From Dichetophora obliterata (taxonomy: Eukaryota; Arthropoda; Insecta; Diptera; Sciomyzidae), in NCBI GenBank assembly GCA_963920525.1, contig OY986438.1:178910388-178974387 (forward strand): a stretch of DNA of 64,000 nt, written 5' to 3'. Of the stretch, positions 36,729 to 47,010 are shown in pieces (within the stretch, counting starts at the first letter, position 1; every line of letters starts with the position of its first letter). The translations under genes and the position numbers were made by a program. The notes under the pieces were generated by a model. It did no database searches, was not told where the DNA came from, and saw only the letters and a list, made by a program, of their open reading frames with translations.

Positions 36729-36980
36729 AATTGAAGAGTCGCCGCGAATAACGTTGTAAGTGACAAACGAATCAAACATGTTTCTTTTTGCTTAATACCG
36801 TTAAAAAGGCTTTGACTTGGATCTGGATATTTTTTTTACATTTTAAATTTGTTACAACTCTTACACCTATAAAGAGGAAATTGAAATGATTCTAAGTGCG
36901 CCATTAAATGTTTTTTTTTTTTAATCCGGAAAACTTATAATTTTGTCGCTTACAACGTTATTCACGTCTACGCTTCAATT
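36729..36980. mobile_element. MITE with ~35-40 bp terminal inverted repeats
   Basis: The left end AATTGAAGAGTCGCCGCGAA continues into TAACGTTGTAAGTGACAAA. The right end is its inverted match (TTTGTCGCTTACAACGTTA, then TTCACGTCTACGCTTCAATT). A few mismatches occur in about 40 bp. The element is 252 bp long and encodes nothing. Confidence 0.75.
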
Positions 36981-37100
36981 TTATGTTTAATTTGATAATA
37001 ACTGTTATCCTTAATAATTTTTCAAAACTTTTCTTCTATAGAGTATATTAAGTAATTTTTTCTTACTTAATTTTATTAATTCTAAGTAATTAATTTTCTT

Positions 37101-37555
37101 TGGTTTCGTAAATAGAAACAACCGTGATCGTAAACAAAAATTGAAACAGCAACAAATATACCCCGCACCATCGAATGTTATTGCTGCTGCCAGGACTTCA
37201 AAATTAAAATTTTGCAGAACAGCAGCAAAATAATTTTTTGACGCATGCCACAATTTTTTTTTTAGACACCGAACATTGCTTTACATTTTTGTTATTTTAT
37301 TATATTCCTGAAACTAGCCATGCATACAATATTTCTTTAACACAGGAGTACTCAGTCTATTTACGAAATTTGTATAAGCGCAAAGCACTGTGCAGAGTCT
37401 TAAAAAAATATATGGCATACGTCAACAAATTATTTTGCTGCTGTTTTTTGCTACAGAATTTTAATTTTGAAGTCGTAAAAGCAGCAATAAGGAAAATTGT
37501 AGCGGGGTATTTGTGTTACTGCTTCGGTTTTGTTTACGACCGCGAGAAATTACGG
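37101..37555. repeat. Long inverted repeat, ~145-bp arms
   Basis: Arms 37101-37249 and 37414-37555 share blocks such as GCATRCGTCAA, AATTATTTTGCTGCTGTT, AATTTTAATTTTGAAGTC, GCGGGGTAT and GTTTACGA in inverted order. The frame at 37238-37591 and the reverse frame at 37011-37253 look alike only because they read the two arms (NFNFEV). They are not genes. Confidence 0.75.
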
Positions 37556-37995
37556 AAAAATTACAACAAATCAAATAATTTGCTAAAATAAATACAATTT
37601 TATTATATATGTTGCGAAAACTTCCAAAAAGAATATTTTTCGTAAATATATTGGCTTATAAAAATAAACTATCAGAAATCAAAGGTAGAAAAAAGGTCTT
37701 TCAATCTGTATCAAGAAATTTTAAATTGTTGCAATCGGATTGAAAAGAGTGCTGTTTTGTACCATTTTTTCGAAAAGCCCCAAAAACAACTCCCAGGATA
37801 TATAAGTGATTGTTATAAAATAGACACGGTTAATTTTAAGAGTGAGACAAATAGGGTTTTGTTATAAGAAACCTTAACGTATACGTTTTATTGTTTTTTT
37901 ATATTATTATAAAAAAGGTTTAAGTTTTGATCTCAATGACTTAAGAAATAAGTTAGATTTTTTTTTTTACTACATGTGTATTAAATAATCCGACA

Positions 37996-38404
37996 TCTTT
38001 AGTAATAAAACTCATTTTCTGTTTGTTTGTTTGTTTGGCCTTTATACAAATCTAAACGGCTCAACGGATTTCGCTTAAACTAAGTACACATATTAAGTGT
38101 ATCCTAACTTAAAATGTAACATACTTAGTTTTTGCCATGCCCTCTGCTAAATTTTTCAATTAACGTTAGTTTTTTAATTATAATACTTTTTAGTGTCGAA
38201 GTTTTTTTTTGTATTTAAATTACTCCAAAAACTAAGCTTCCCTAGCTCAAGAAGAGTCCCCAGTGAAGAAGAAATTTTTAGGCCAAATCGTAAGATTTAC
38301 AACGCCATCACAAATAACGAATCGTTTTGATTCTATTTAAACTGTACTTTAATTGTGTCAGTCGCATCAACGGATGGACCACAAACACAATTACCGGTGG
38401 CTAG
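37996..38404 (+). mobile_element. Small Helitron candidate
   Basis: The stretch starts TCTTTAGTAATAAAACTC after an A and ends TTACCGGTGGCTAG before a T, with the ACCGGT palindrome just before CTAG. The leader AAACGGCTCAACGGATTTCG recalls the leader of the 21909 Helitron (CGGTAACCGCTGAACCGATT). At 409 bp it is non-coding. The short end signals make chance possible. Confidence 0.5.
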
Positions 38405-40110
38405 TCACACTCACGACCTCGGTGATGAAACGACGCGAATCGAAATCTGTCGGAGTTTTTTGTGTATAGAATTTTAAAAATTTTCTGTTATTTTGACATC
38501 AAAAATACTCATATATATTCAAAATTGTAAAAATTTTCAGTACAACGACCTTATCATAAAACATCGTTACCTAAGAATGAGAAAAAAACGACATGAAAAT
38601 CAAAGTTTGGTATTTTGATGCAAATATCTCCGCTGTCCACTAATATATTTCATTCAATATTTTTTGGTCAAAAATTCAATAAAATCACATGTGTCAGTGT
38701 AGATTCTACACCAAAACCTTGCATGTATAATTAAATAACTACAAATTTTCGTTCCTACAGCATACTAAGTTTTAGTCTTGAAAAGTATGCTTGAAAATGT
38801 TCTAAATTAGAAGTAAGCACTGCATTACCAACAAAGTTAAAATAATTTAAAAAGTCGGTAACTATTAGTTTAGTTCTTTCGCACACACCCTAAACTTGAA
38901 GAAAAAACATAATGACACTTCCTGCACTGTTCTAGCAGTTTTTTCAGCTGGATTTATGTGAATCAACTGCTTACATCGATAATATTGTAACAGCTTGCTG
39001 TATATACTATTATTGGAAATTAAAAAGCGACTGCTTTTTTAACTTATAATTTTTTGCTAATTTACATTAAGAAACGATTGTACAATTTTTCGCATAAAAA
39101 GTGAATTCTGAAGATTTAAGAAATTGCATCAACAATCAGACTCAGTTTATTTTATTTTCTATTTTAGACACAAACCATTTGTTATTTTCCAACTGGAAAT
39201 ACTACCAGAAAATTTAGGAAGTTTGGTGTCCATCTTAATGTTTTTACAAATTTGATTTCCATATGCGAAAAGCAAGTAAAATTTTTACCGGTAAATTCAG
39301 TTTAAAGGCCTCTATCCAGCTCTCAAGTAATTACTTAAGAAATATTTGAATATATTTTTTAAGTAGAAAAAAGTAGTATGAAAGCAAATTTGACATCTGA
39401 CAAAAATAAATGATTAATTTTTATTTTGGCAGAATATTTTTTCAAAAAAAGGCTGTCGAGCCGTTAGCTGATTATTTTGGTTTATTTGAATGGTGATCAG
39501 AGATTCGAATGAGAACATTCATAATTTTTGCCATTCGAATAAAAATCACCATCAGCTACAATCACACACAAAAATGAATGCATTCATACGGCTCAAGCTC
39601 GTAAACAACGGATTGCGAATGAATACAAAGGCAGCATTCAGACAATGAAGACATTCGAATGCTTCGCTTGAAACTCGAGTGTCTGCAACTCAATATATAC
39701 ACTTTTATACCTCCCTGCTCGTTCTCTAGCAACGCATTCCTCTTTGTTGTTGCTCCTGTTTGTTTCCATTTAGTTAATTTTTTGCGTACCCATACATAAA
39801 TATCCGCGATAAATAGGTACATCAAATGTAGCACAGCAAATATAATGAAAGCTGCAATTCGTTAGAGTGACGCAATTTTTTTTTCAACACGTTCAGATGC
39901 TTTTCGTTAATCCGCCAGCCACGAAATAAAAATGCAATAGATACGTACGATATATTCTCGTTAGCGTTTTCTCTTTACTTCGAGAGCTGCATTTAATATA
40001 TTTTTCATGGAGCAAATGAACATAAAAGCATAAATTTCCTTGCGAATGTTACTAATATCTTGCTTCGTTGTGCATTCCTGTGTCGTAGACGTTCGTTATC
40101 ACGAGTGCTC
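38405..40110. other. Non-coding stretch
   Basis: No gene is seen. A short hairpin lies at about 39489-39554 (ATGGTGAT and GATTCGAATG pair with CATTCGAAT and ATCACCAT). The frame at 39562-39834 (minus) has no recognised domain. Confidence 0.45.
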
Positions 40111-40113
40111 TTA

Positions 40114-40256
40114 GGCTGCCCGCAGAGTAAACGCCGAAGCAGGCAGGCAAGCGCAGGAAACCTATGGGAACAAACGAGAAAAAGTTATTTCTATCTTGTT
40201 TCTTCGCAGTACACTACCTACGCCTGCCTGGTTCGGCGTTTACTCTGCGGGCAGCC
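40114..40256. mobile_element. 143-bp MITE, TTA-flanked (first of a pair)
   Basis: A perfect 25-bp inverted repeat (GGCTGCCCGCAGAGTAAACG...) spans 40114-40138 and 40232-40256. TTA is on both sides (40111-40113 and 40257-40259). A 3-bp TTA/TAA duplication is typical of PIF/Harbinger. The plus-strand frame at 40060-40317 arises from this GC-rich element and is not a gene. Confidence 0.82.
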
Positions 40257-40259
40257 TTA

Positions 40260-40434
40260 TTTTGCAAACAGAGTAAACGCCGATTCGGACAGGCAGGCAG
40301 ACAGGCGCAGACAGTAACCTGCAAAGAAACGAGGGAGAAATAAAGCCAAGCTGACTTTTATCTCGCTTGCTCACACAGTTTGCCTGCAACTATCTGCCTG
40401 CCTGCCTGAATCGGCTTTCATTCTGTCTGCAACC
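40260..40434. mobile_element. 175-bp MITE, TTA-flanked (second of a pair)
   Basis: The left end TTTTGCAAACAGAGTAAACG and the right end, reverse-complemented GGTTGCAGACAGAATGAAAG, are diverged relatives of the first MITE's end. Both continue into GCCGATTC and CAGGCAGGCAG stretches. TTA at 40257-40259 and 40435-40437 borders it, so one TTA is shared with the neighbour. Confidence 0.7.
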
Positions 40435-40437
40435 TTA

Positions 40438-41310
40438 CGCTATAGCATTTTTATATGAAGCGATTGGCACATGTATTCACGTAGCCTTACATGTAGGCTA
40501 TTCGGATAATCTGGGTTAACTTTAATGCAAAGTGCATATTTGTATCTCGTATATTGACGTGAAACTCTAAACGTCATTTGAATGTACTCAAGCTGTTCTC
40601 TCTCTGATGGTAATATTAGCGATCAGTGATATCAAAGTATTGCGATGTATTGCAATGTTTTGCTACTATAATCCTCAACTACCTGACAGTTGAAGTGTGT
40701 AACACACCAGAAGAATTAAATGACACTTAGTTTAGTGTGGTTAAGAAAAAATAGTAGATTGTTTATTTTTTTAGTTGTGAAGTTGCCCTAAATTGCTTAA
40801 AAAGGCTTACCTAGCTTACTCAATCGAAACCAGGCTAGGACGAGGCGAGTGCTAAAAAACGGTGGGTAAGTGTTTTTTTCATTATGTTCGCCGCAACTGC
40901 CGTAATTCATTATGATTGCAATTACAATACAATGTAATTCTTTAACGGCAGTATGTACCTCATGTGGAGACTCCATTAAAAAAGGGCTTATTTAACGACC
41001 GGAGGAAAAAGATTTATTATTAACTGAAAGTATCCACAGATGTCTACAGTATTTACCTAACATAAAAGTTCTAGATTATTATATATAGGTAGCTCGGGAT
41101 CTCCTAAAACAGTGCTCATGGCTCTTTCCAGGAGCCTTAATCAGAGTTTTTCCTTCTTGAAATCTCAATTTTGGTGCATTTATGAAATGGGTTAGCATTC
41201 TATAATATTATCAGAATAATTCAGAAGAAAAGAAGTATTCGTTTCTACCCCGAGAATATGCATGTTAAGTAGACTAGGGAATGAAAGCACACTATTTTGA
41301 GTATGTTCAT
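40438..41310. other. Non-coding stretch
   Basis: I see no gene or recognisable repeat between the second MITE and the poly(A) end of J3. Confidence 0.45.
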
Positions 41311-41651
41311 TTTCATTTTTTTTTTTTTTTCATTTCATTTGGTTTTTATTCATCAATCAAAAGATTTAACAATAATTTTCTTAATGGCTAGAAGCTACGA
41401 ATACAAAAGACATTAAATACAAATTTGATTAACAAATGCTACATTCTGTTGTTCCTTATGAACAAGTGGCGAATGCAGTTACAAGCTTACAACAAATTTA
41501 ATTCATTTTTCATTTTTGTGGGGTCATCGAAAAATTTGAATACAAAATTTATTAAACATAATGCAAACACAGTTAAAATTATTAACAAAACTGGAAATAT
41601 ACATGTATAAACCGATAAAAATTATTATTTGCCACAGTGTGTAAAGTAATA

Positions 41652-42680
41652 TTATAGTGAGACAGAAATAAGGGTATGAATAACATTGAAATCGTAATTA
41701 AAAAGCCATGATTTCACTTCTTTGAGAAACAAGATATTGTTAGATATGCGACGAACATTATTTGGTAATCTATTGAAAAGTCTGGGAGCTGTGCAAGAGT
41801 AGAAGTAGAAAAAGTGCTGTAATTTGTGTGTAGGAACTTTAACAGTAATTTGATTATTTCTTCTTAAGTCATGACCATTCGTGGATCTGTTCAGCAGATA
41901 ACCAGAGCAATTAAAAAATTGTTTCAGCACTCTATAGAAATATAGGTGCTTATGTGGTAAGACATTCAGGTTTTTAAACAGTGGAAAGCTTCTATCTAGT
42001 CGTTTTTTGTTACATATAATACGAACAACATGTTTTTGAGCGAAAAGGAGTGGATTAATTTTATTATCATGGGTACCTCTCCAACAGATTATGCCATATT
42101 GAAGTTTTGAATGGAAAATACCATGGTAAATGCATTCGAGCAATTTAGGCGAGCAAAAAGATTTTAAGAGATATATCTGTCTGATAGCACCCATGAGATA
42201 TCTTTTGAGGGCAGCAGTATGGTCTAGCCAAGACAATTTCCAATCAAGTAATAAGCCAAGGTATTTAAAGGATTTAACGCAACCAACCGAAATACATTTT
42301 GCAGAGCATTGGCAAGAATCATTATATGTATTTAGGTTTGATGAAGAACTGCATATATCGCTGCTAAATGTGAATTTTTTGCAGCACAGTGGAAGACAAA
42401 ATTTGGTAAATAGATATCGTTTCCAGCTACACTGAAGTGCATTATTTTAGTTTTATCACTCAGAACCAATTTGTGTGATGAAAACCAATGGCGCAGGAGG
42501 CCAAGGTCATGATTAATTTCAGAAGTTAAGTTTAAGGCAGAATCGCTTGAAAAAGTGCATGCCATATCATCTGCAAATGCTATTACTTTACTTGTAAATG
42601 GCAGACAAAATATTGAATTTATGAATATAAGAAATAATATAGGTCCCAGAACAGAGCCCTGTGGGACGCACCTCTGAAGC
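41652..42680 (-). pseudogene. J3 reverse transcriptase active site and C-terminal region
   Basis: The minus frame 42685-42332 begins at VPQGSVLGPILFLIFINSIF and contains the active-site block VIAFADDMACTF (FADD in place of YADD). A shift near 42350-42400 leads into the frame 42236-41652, whose preceding bases read CVKSFKYLGLLLDWKLS. It continues SWLDHTAALKRYLMGAIRQI, YGIICWRGTHDNKINPLLFA and DLRRNNQITVKVPT. This is the thumb and C-terminal region typical of CR1-like elements, about 190 residues after the RT core. Confidence 0.88.
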
Positions 42681-43155
42681 CACAATTATACAATTTGACA
42701 AGTAATATTTCGTGATCAACAGTATCGAATGCCTTTGTTATATCAACAAAAAGCGCCGCAGAGATTTTTTTAGTGTTTAAACCATTATAAACATTAGAGC
42801 AGAATTTAAGAAGAGCGTCCTCAGTAGATAAACCTTCTCTGAAACCATACTGACAACTGTTGAAAAAGTTCGATTTCGATAGAAATTTAAGCATTCTGGT
42901 TTTTACAGCCTTTTCAAAAATCTTTGAAAAGACGGGCAGCAACGAGATCGGTCTGTAGTTGTTGAGAGCAGTTTTATCGCCTTTTTTAAAAATAGGGATA
43001 ACCATAGCTTTTTTAAGGTCATCAGGAAAAATTCCACACTCTAAGCTTCTGTTAAATATATAACAAAGGACGTCAGTTATATTAAAGACTATCTTTTTTA
43101 TAAATACATTGGAAAAAAGATCATCAGGACAAGAATTCGAGTTCTTAATAGACAT
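42619..43155 (-). pseudogene. J3 reverse transcriptase, N-terminal half
   Basis: Motifs in order are NYRPISLLPVFSKIFEKAV, SCQYGFREGLSTEDALLKF and the catalytic AALFVDITKAFDTVDHEIL, followed by YNCGFRG. The next family block, about 40-45 residues before VPQGS, is missing. GFRG runs straight into an out-of-frame QGS segment near 42680, so a deletion plus frameshift joined them. The upstream end of this frame is separated from the endonuclease frame by a shift near 43170-43190. Confidence 0.88.
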
Positions 43156-43188
43156 TATTATTTTAAAGAGTTCAAAAGATGAAATTGG

Positions 43189-44585
43189 TTAAAAAAAAAT
43201 ACTATTAGAGTGTGAAGGTTCCTTGTGTACGCATCTACATGAAGCATCGTTTGATCCATCATCAGCGACCACATCTTTACCAATTTTCGCAAAAAAATTG
43301 TTGAAAGCATTAGCTTTAGCACTAGAGTCATAGATAGGCTCTCCTTCAAAATTGATATAGGCTGCATACTCATTGCTATTACTTTTATTTAAGATATTGT
43401 TAACCAGCTGCCATTCCTTTCTAACGCTACCTCTGATTTTATTAAATTCACAAATATAATAACTAGTTTTACTTGCTGAAATTTTAGTAGAAATTTCTTT
43501 GCAAAGTTCTTTGTAACGTGTCTTAGCATTAAAATTACTAGGGTGCTTAGAGCATTTTTTAAAAAGTTTGTTTTTATGTTGAATAAGTTTCAAAAGTTCA
43601 GTTGACATCCAAGGTTTGAGTTTTTTTAACTTACTAACACGTCTTGTCACTTTAATAGTACACTCATTTACATGCCGAGTTAGGGTTCTAATAAAATTTA
43701 TATAAGCTATCGATGGATCAGGTTCATTATAAACATCATGCCAAAACTCAAATTGAAGTCGCTCGTTTAATGCGGAAAAATTTGTTTTCTTACAGAATTC
43801 ATTAGACTGCGGATTAGTGTTAGTAGGTCTATCAACATTTTCGAAGTACAAGCACGTCATACAATAATCAGTAATGTTGAAATTTGACACTGAACTGTGT
43901 ACAGTAATATTTGCAGAAGGATTTAATTTCACAAAGATATGGTCAATACAAGTAGAAGAATTATGTGAAATACGAGTGGGTTCGTTTATACATGATTCTA
44001 GTCCATGCGCCGACAAAAAAAACAAGTATTTATCAACCATTATTGAATTTTCTAAAATATTTAGGTTAATATCACCTAGTAAAATAATGTGAGGAGACCT
44101 ATCACTCGATAAAAGCAAATCCAGATCACTCAAAAACACGTCAATATTCGAATTATCATGAAACCGATACAAGCAAAAGAATGAATATATTTGATGGTCA
44201 ATTAGGCAACAAATTTTAGTCACATCACAACTTTTAAAATTGAAACAACAAAACTCACAATTAAACTCTTCTTTCACAAAGACAGCAACTCCACCAGCAG
44301 CATAGTTATTGTTACAATTCGCATAACATTTAAAACCTGGAATACTGAACAAGGAAATTTCGAAATCATATATCCATATTTCTGTAAAAAAATGAAATCA
44401 GGCTTATTTTCGAAAGAATTAATATGTAAAAGAAAGTTGTCAAAATTTTTTCTTAAGCTCCTAATATTTTGTTGGATAATAAATAAACTGTTTGGGTTTT
44501 TTTTCTTATTGGATGAAACTAAATTAAAATTTAATGTATTACAGTGCGATTGAGGAATACTGAATAAGTTATCATGAGGATTCAT
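43189..44585 (-). pseudogene. J3 AP-like endonuclease and linker
   Basis: The endonuclease starts in the frame 44585-44274 (SLFIIQQNIRSLRKNFDNF, then PDFIFLQ). A single-base shift near 44385 falls exactly where the catalytic Glu follows LQ. The downstream frame (44352-43189) carries AAGGVAVFVKEEF, HIILLGDINLNIL (Asp/Asn metal site) and CIDHIFVK, then ITDYCMT. The last usually reads S/T-D-H, so the catalytic His appears to be Tyr. The linker LKPWMSTELLKLIQHKNKL follows, a motif shared with J2. The enzyme nicks target DNA in intact relatives; this copy cannot. Confidence 0.87.
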
Positions 44586-45057
44586 ATTTTTGTATATAGG
44601 TATAACAATTTTAAAACAAAAAACAAATTTAAAAATACAGACTTAAATGATTTTATTAAGATCCTCACATGAATTGATAACCACAGCATTATCACCCTAA
44701 GCACTAAAATTTTACCATTACTAACCCATAAATATTTGTAGTTTTTTTCTTTTCTAAGCTTTTGAGCATCGTTTAACAAAAATCTAGTATTAGATGAGAG
44801 ACAGTCATTTATAGAAATATTAGAGATACGCTCGCAGTTAAAGAGCTTGGTATTTAAATAATTCCTACGTTTATATTTATTCTTCATGACTAACTTTTTA
44901 CTAATACGCGATACAAACTTTACACATAATATGTCCCGCGAAGAATTAGTAGAAGCGGAACCCCTGGATTTATTAATGCGCTTAACGTAACAATCATCAA
45001 TTTGCTCTAGTGTTACGTTAACGTTCAACCCATCTGAGAGAATTTTCATAGCGCAGT
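44582..45057 (-). pseudogene. J3 ORF1, C-terminal fragment
   Basis: The fragment contains VTLEQIDDCYVKRINKSRGS, DILCVKFVSRISKKLVMKN and LNDAQKLRKEKNYKYLWVSN. This is the conserved C-terminal ORF1 domain of CR1-like elements (often annotated as an FP C-terminal type domain), a nucleic-acid-binding region. A shift after GKILV moves the tail (DNAVVINSCEDLNKI) to another frame. The N-terminal part (usually zinc finger and coiled coil) is missing because of 5' truncation. Confidence 0.75.
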
Positions 45058-45369
45058 TGTAACAGTGGTTTTATCGAAGGCTGAGGTTAGCTCAGCCGCT
45101 CCAGGATCGCTCAAAGGATCCACAAACCTTTGATTAAATAAAAAGACGCAGTTTTCAATTTAAAGCTTAATTTTATTTACAATTATCAATCGCTTATTAT
45201 AATATTTCGACAGCGTAAGATGGTGGTGCAGTCAGTTGCAGTTGGGTCTGGGTATCCGTAAAAGGGTTAAGAGTGTCAGCTGGTGCTAGTCGGCGGTCGG
45301 TTGTTTTTAATAATTTATTCTCGCTTCGGTACAAATATTTCCAGTATTCGGTATCAGGTTGTCGGTTTC

Positions 45370-45480
45370 GGGTAATCGGTTTCGGGTAATCGGTTTCGGG
45401 TAATCGGTATTCGATAAACTGGTTTCTCTGATGCTGCGAGTTCTAGACGGAAGGCTAGACGGAAGGCTAGACGGAAGGCT
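45370..45480. repeat. Short tandem repeats
   Basis: TCGGTTTCGGGTAA is repeated about three times near 45370-45412. CTAGACGGAAGG is repeated three times near 45446-45478 and once more near 46404. These flank the hairpin minisatellite on both sides. Confidence 0.8.
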
Positions 45481-45524
45481 GATTAGTAAAAATATATATA
45501 TAAATAAAATGATGGGTATAAAGA

Positions 45525-46262
45525 TTGTGGCTCAATGATCAGAATCTGATCCGTGCGACAATCCGGTAGATAGAGTTTAAGCACAGTGCTGCGGCCCAAT
45601 GATCAGGATCTGATCCGTACCGCAGCCAGCCAGACAAAACCTAAGTAAAAGACTGCGGCTCAATGATCAGAATCTGATCCGTGCCGCAGCCAGCAAGAAA
45701 GCTCTTAGCAAAAGACTGCGGCTCAATGATCAGAATCTGATCCGTACCGCAGCCAGCAAGAAATTCCTAAACAAAAGACTGCGGCTCAATGATCAGAATC
45801 TGATCCGTGCGACAATCCGGTAGATAGAGTTTAAGCACAGTGCTGCGGCCCAATGATCAGGATCTGATCCGTACCGCAGCCAGTCCGACAAAACCTAAGT
45901 AAAAGACTGCGGCTCAATGATCAGAATCTGATCCGTGCCGCAGCCAGCAAGAAAGCTCTTAGCAAAAGACTGCGGCTCAATGATCAGAATCTGATCCGTA
46001 CCGCAGCCAGCAAGAAAACCCTAAACAAAAGACTGCGGCTCAATGATCAAAATCTGATCCGTACCGCAGCCAGCAAGAAAACCCTAAGCAAAAGACTGCG
46101 GCTCAATGATCAGAATCTGATCCGTACCGCAGCCAGCAAGAAAACCCTAAGCAAAAGACTGCGGCTCAATGATCAGAATCTGATCCGTACCGCAGTCAGC
46201 AAGAAAACCCTAAGCAAAAGACTGCGGCTCAATGATCAGAATCTGATCCGTACCGCAGCCAG
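45525..46262. repeat. 63-bp hairpin minisatellite, 12 units
   Basis: CAATGATCAGAATCTGATC (variants CAATGATCAGGAT and CAATGATCAAAAT) recurs at about 45533, 45597, 45661, 45724, 45787, 45851, 45915, 45978, 46041, 46104, 46167 and 46230, giving a 63-64 bp period. Each unit has an outer stem CTGCGG/CCGCAG and an inner stem GATCAG/CTGATC with a 3-base loop. The first eight units form two copies of a 4-unit (254-bp) higher-order repeat, marked by GACAATCCGGTAGATAG at about 45557 and 45811. Confidence 0.92.
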
Positions 46263-46324
46263 TATGTATCTGCACTGACTAGTTGTCAGCGCAACCAAAA
46301 TATTATACAGCAATGCTGTTGTGT

Positions 46325-46385
46325 GTGCTAAGGCTGAGGCTCAATGACCATAGACTGGTCCGTACCTCGTGCCTGGTGCAATGCA
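46325..46385. repeat. Outlying diverged hairpin unit
   Basis: GGCTGAGGCTCAATGACCAT, then AGACTGGTCCGTACCTC, keeps the unit's loop sequences (CTCAAT and CCGTACC). Its inner stem is changed from GATCA/TGATC to GACCA/TGGTC and its outer stem from GCGG/CCGC to GAGG/CCTC. Both changes keep pairing. Confidence 0.8.
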
Positions 46386-46689
46386 CACACACTGAGCACT
46401 TATCTAGACGGAAGGCTCATTAGTACTGACTCAACGTCACCCTTATATATACTTCGGTGTAGAAACTAGTTGGGAATTATATGATTCCTCTTATATTTTC
46501 TTAATGGGGGCTAGTTGAATGGGTCGCCGTTGTTTGTGTGTCATTAATGTGTTTGGTTGTTGCGTATATAGGTACTTATTAGTTGTTTGTCTTTCTGTTT
46601 TCTTGCAGCTGTCTTACAGTGGTGATCAAGTAAATGTGTAACATGTATAACTAATAGTATAGTTGACAAAATCGTATTAACAGTAATAT

Positions 46690-47010
46690 ATATATAAATA
46701 TTCTAATACAATTTGTGTATAATATTGTTGTAGTATTATAGATAATACTTATAATAGATAGTACAGTTGTGAAAAAAAAGTTATATAAATATTATAATAG
46801 TTTATGTATGTAGTAGATAATAAGTACAGTTGTGAGAATCAAAAGTAAAACTTATATATTTATAAATGTTGAAACTGTTGATATATGTAATTAAAAAAGT
46901 TATATAAATATTATAATAGTTTATGTATGTAGTAAGATAATAAGTACAGTTGTGAGAATCAAAAGTAAAACTCATATATATATAAATGTTGAAACTGTTT
47001 ATATATGTTA
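46690..47010. repeat. 118-bp tandem duplication
   Basis: A unit with TTATGTATGTAGTA, AGTACAGTTGTGAGAATC and AAATGTTGAAACTGTT occurs at 46774-46891 and 46892-47010, nearly identical. A third, diverged copy precedes them near 46690-46773. Confidence 0.85.

Larger units (their letters stand above)
41316..45057 (-). mobile_element. J3: CR1/Jockey-superfamily non-LTR retrotransposon
   Basis: Read on the minus strand, it carries the end of ORF1 (45057-44640), an AP-type endonuclease, a reverse transcriptase, a C-terminal region, and a 3' end with AATAAA (near 41350) and an A15 tail (T run 41316-41330). The 5' end is cut within ORF1 at about 45057, where a different repeat begins. Frameshifts in ORF1, endonuclease, RT and C-terminal region make it inactive. 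It is far better preserved than J2, so younger. Confidence 0.9.
45058..46643 (-). mobile_element. Possible solo LTR (minus orientation)
   Basis: Read on the minus strand the segment starts TGTTACACATTTACTTG and ends CCACTGTTACA, so it has TG...CA ends. A TATATATAAGG box (about 46443-46452) is followed about 25 bases later by the insect initiator TCAGT (46425-46429). AATAAA lies near the other end (45172-45177). This order (TATA, initiator, poly(A) signal) is what an LTR should show. Against it, no 4-6 bp target duplication is visible. TGTAACA occurs as a direct repeat at both edges and could itself be a duplication. No second LTR or internal genes are present. Confidence 0.42.

Noticed and set aside
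40060..40317. Arg-rich 85-codon frame as a protein
   Set aside because: It lies across two GC-rich MITEs whose inverted repeats dictate its composition.
45525..46262. CRISPR-like array
   Set aside because: The period is about 63 bp with the whole unit repeated; there are no unique spacers and the setting is eukaryotic. It is a minisatellite.
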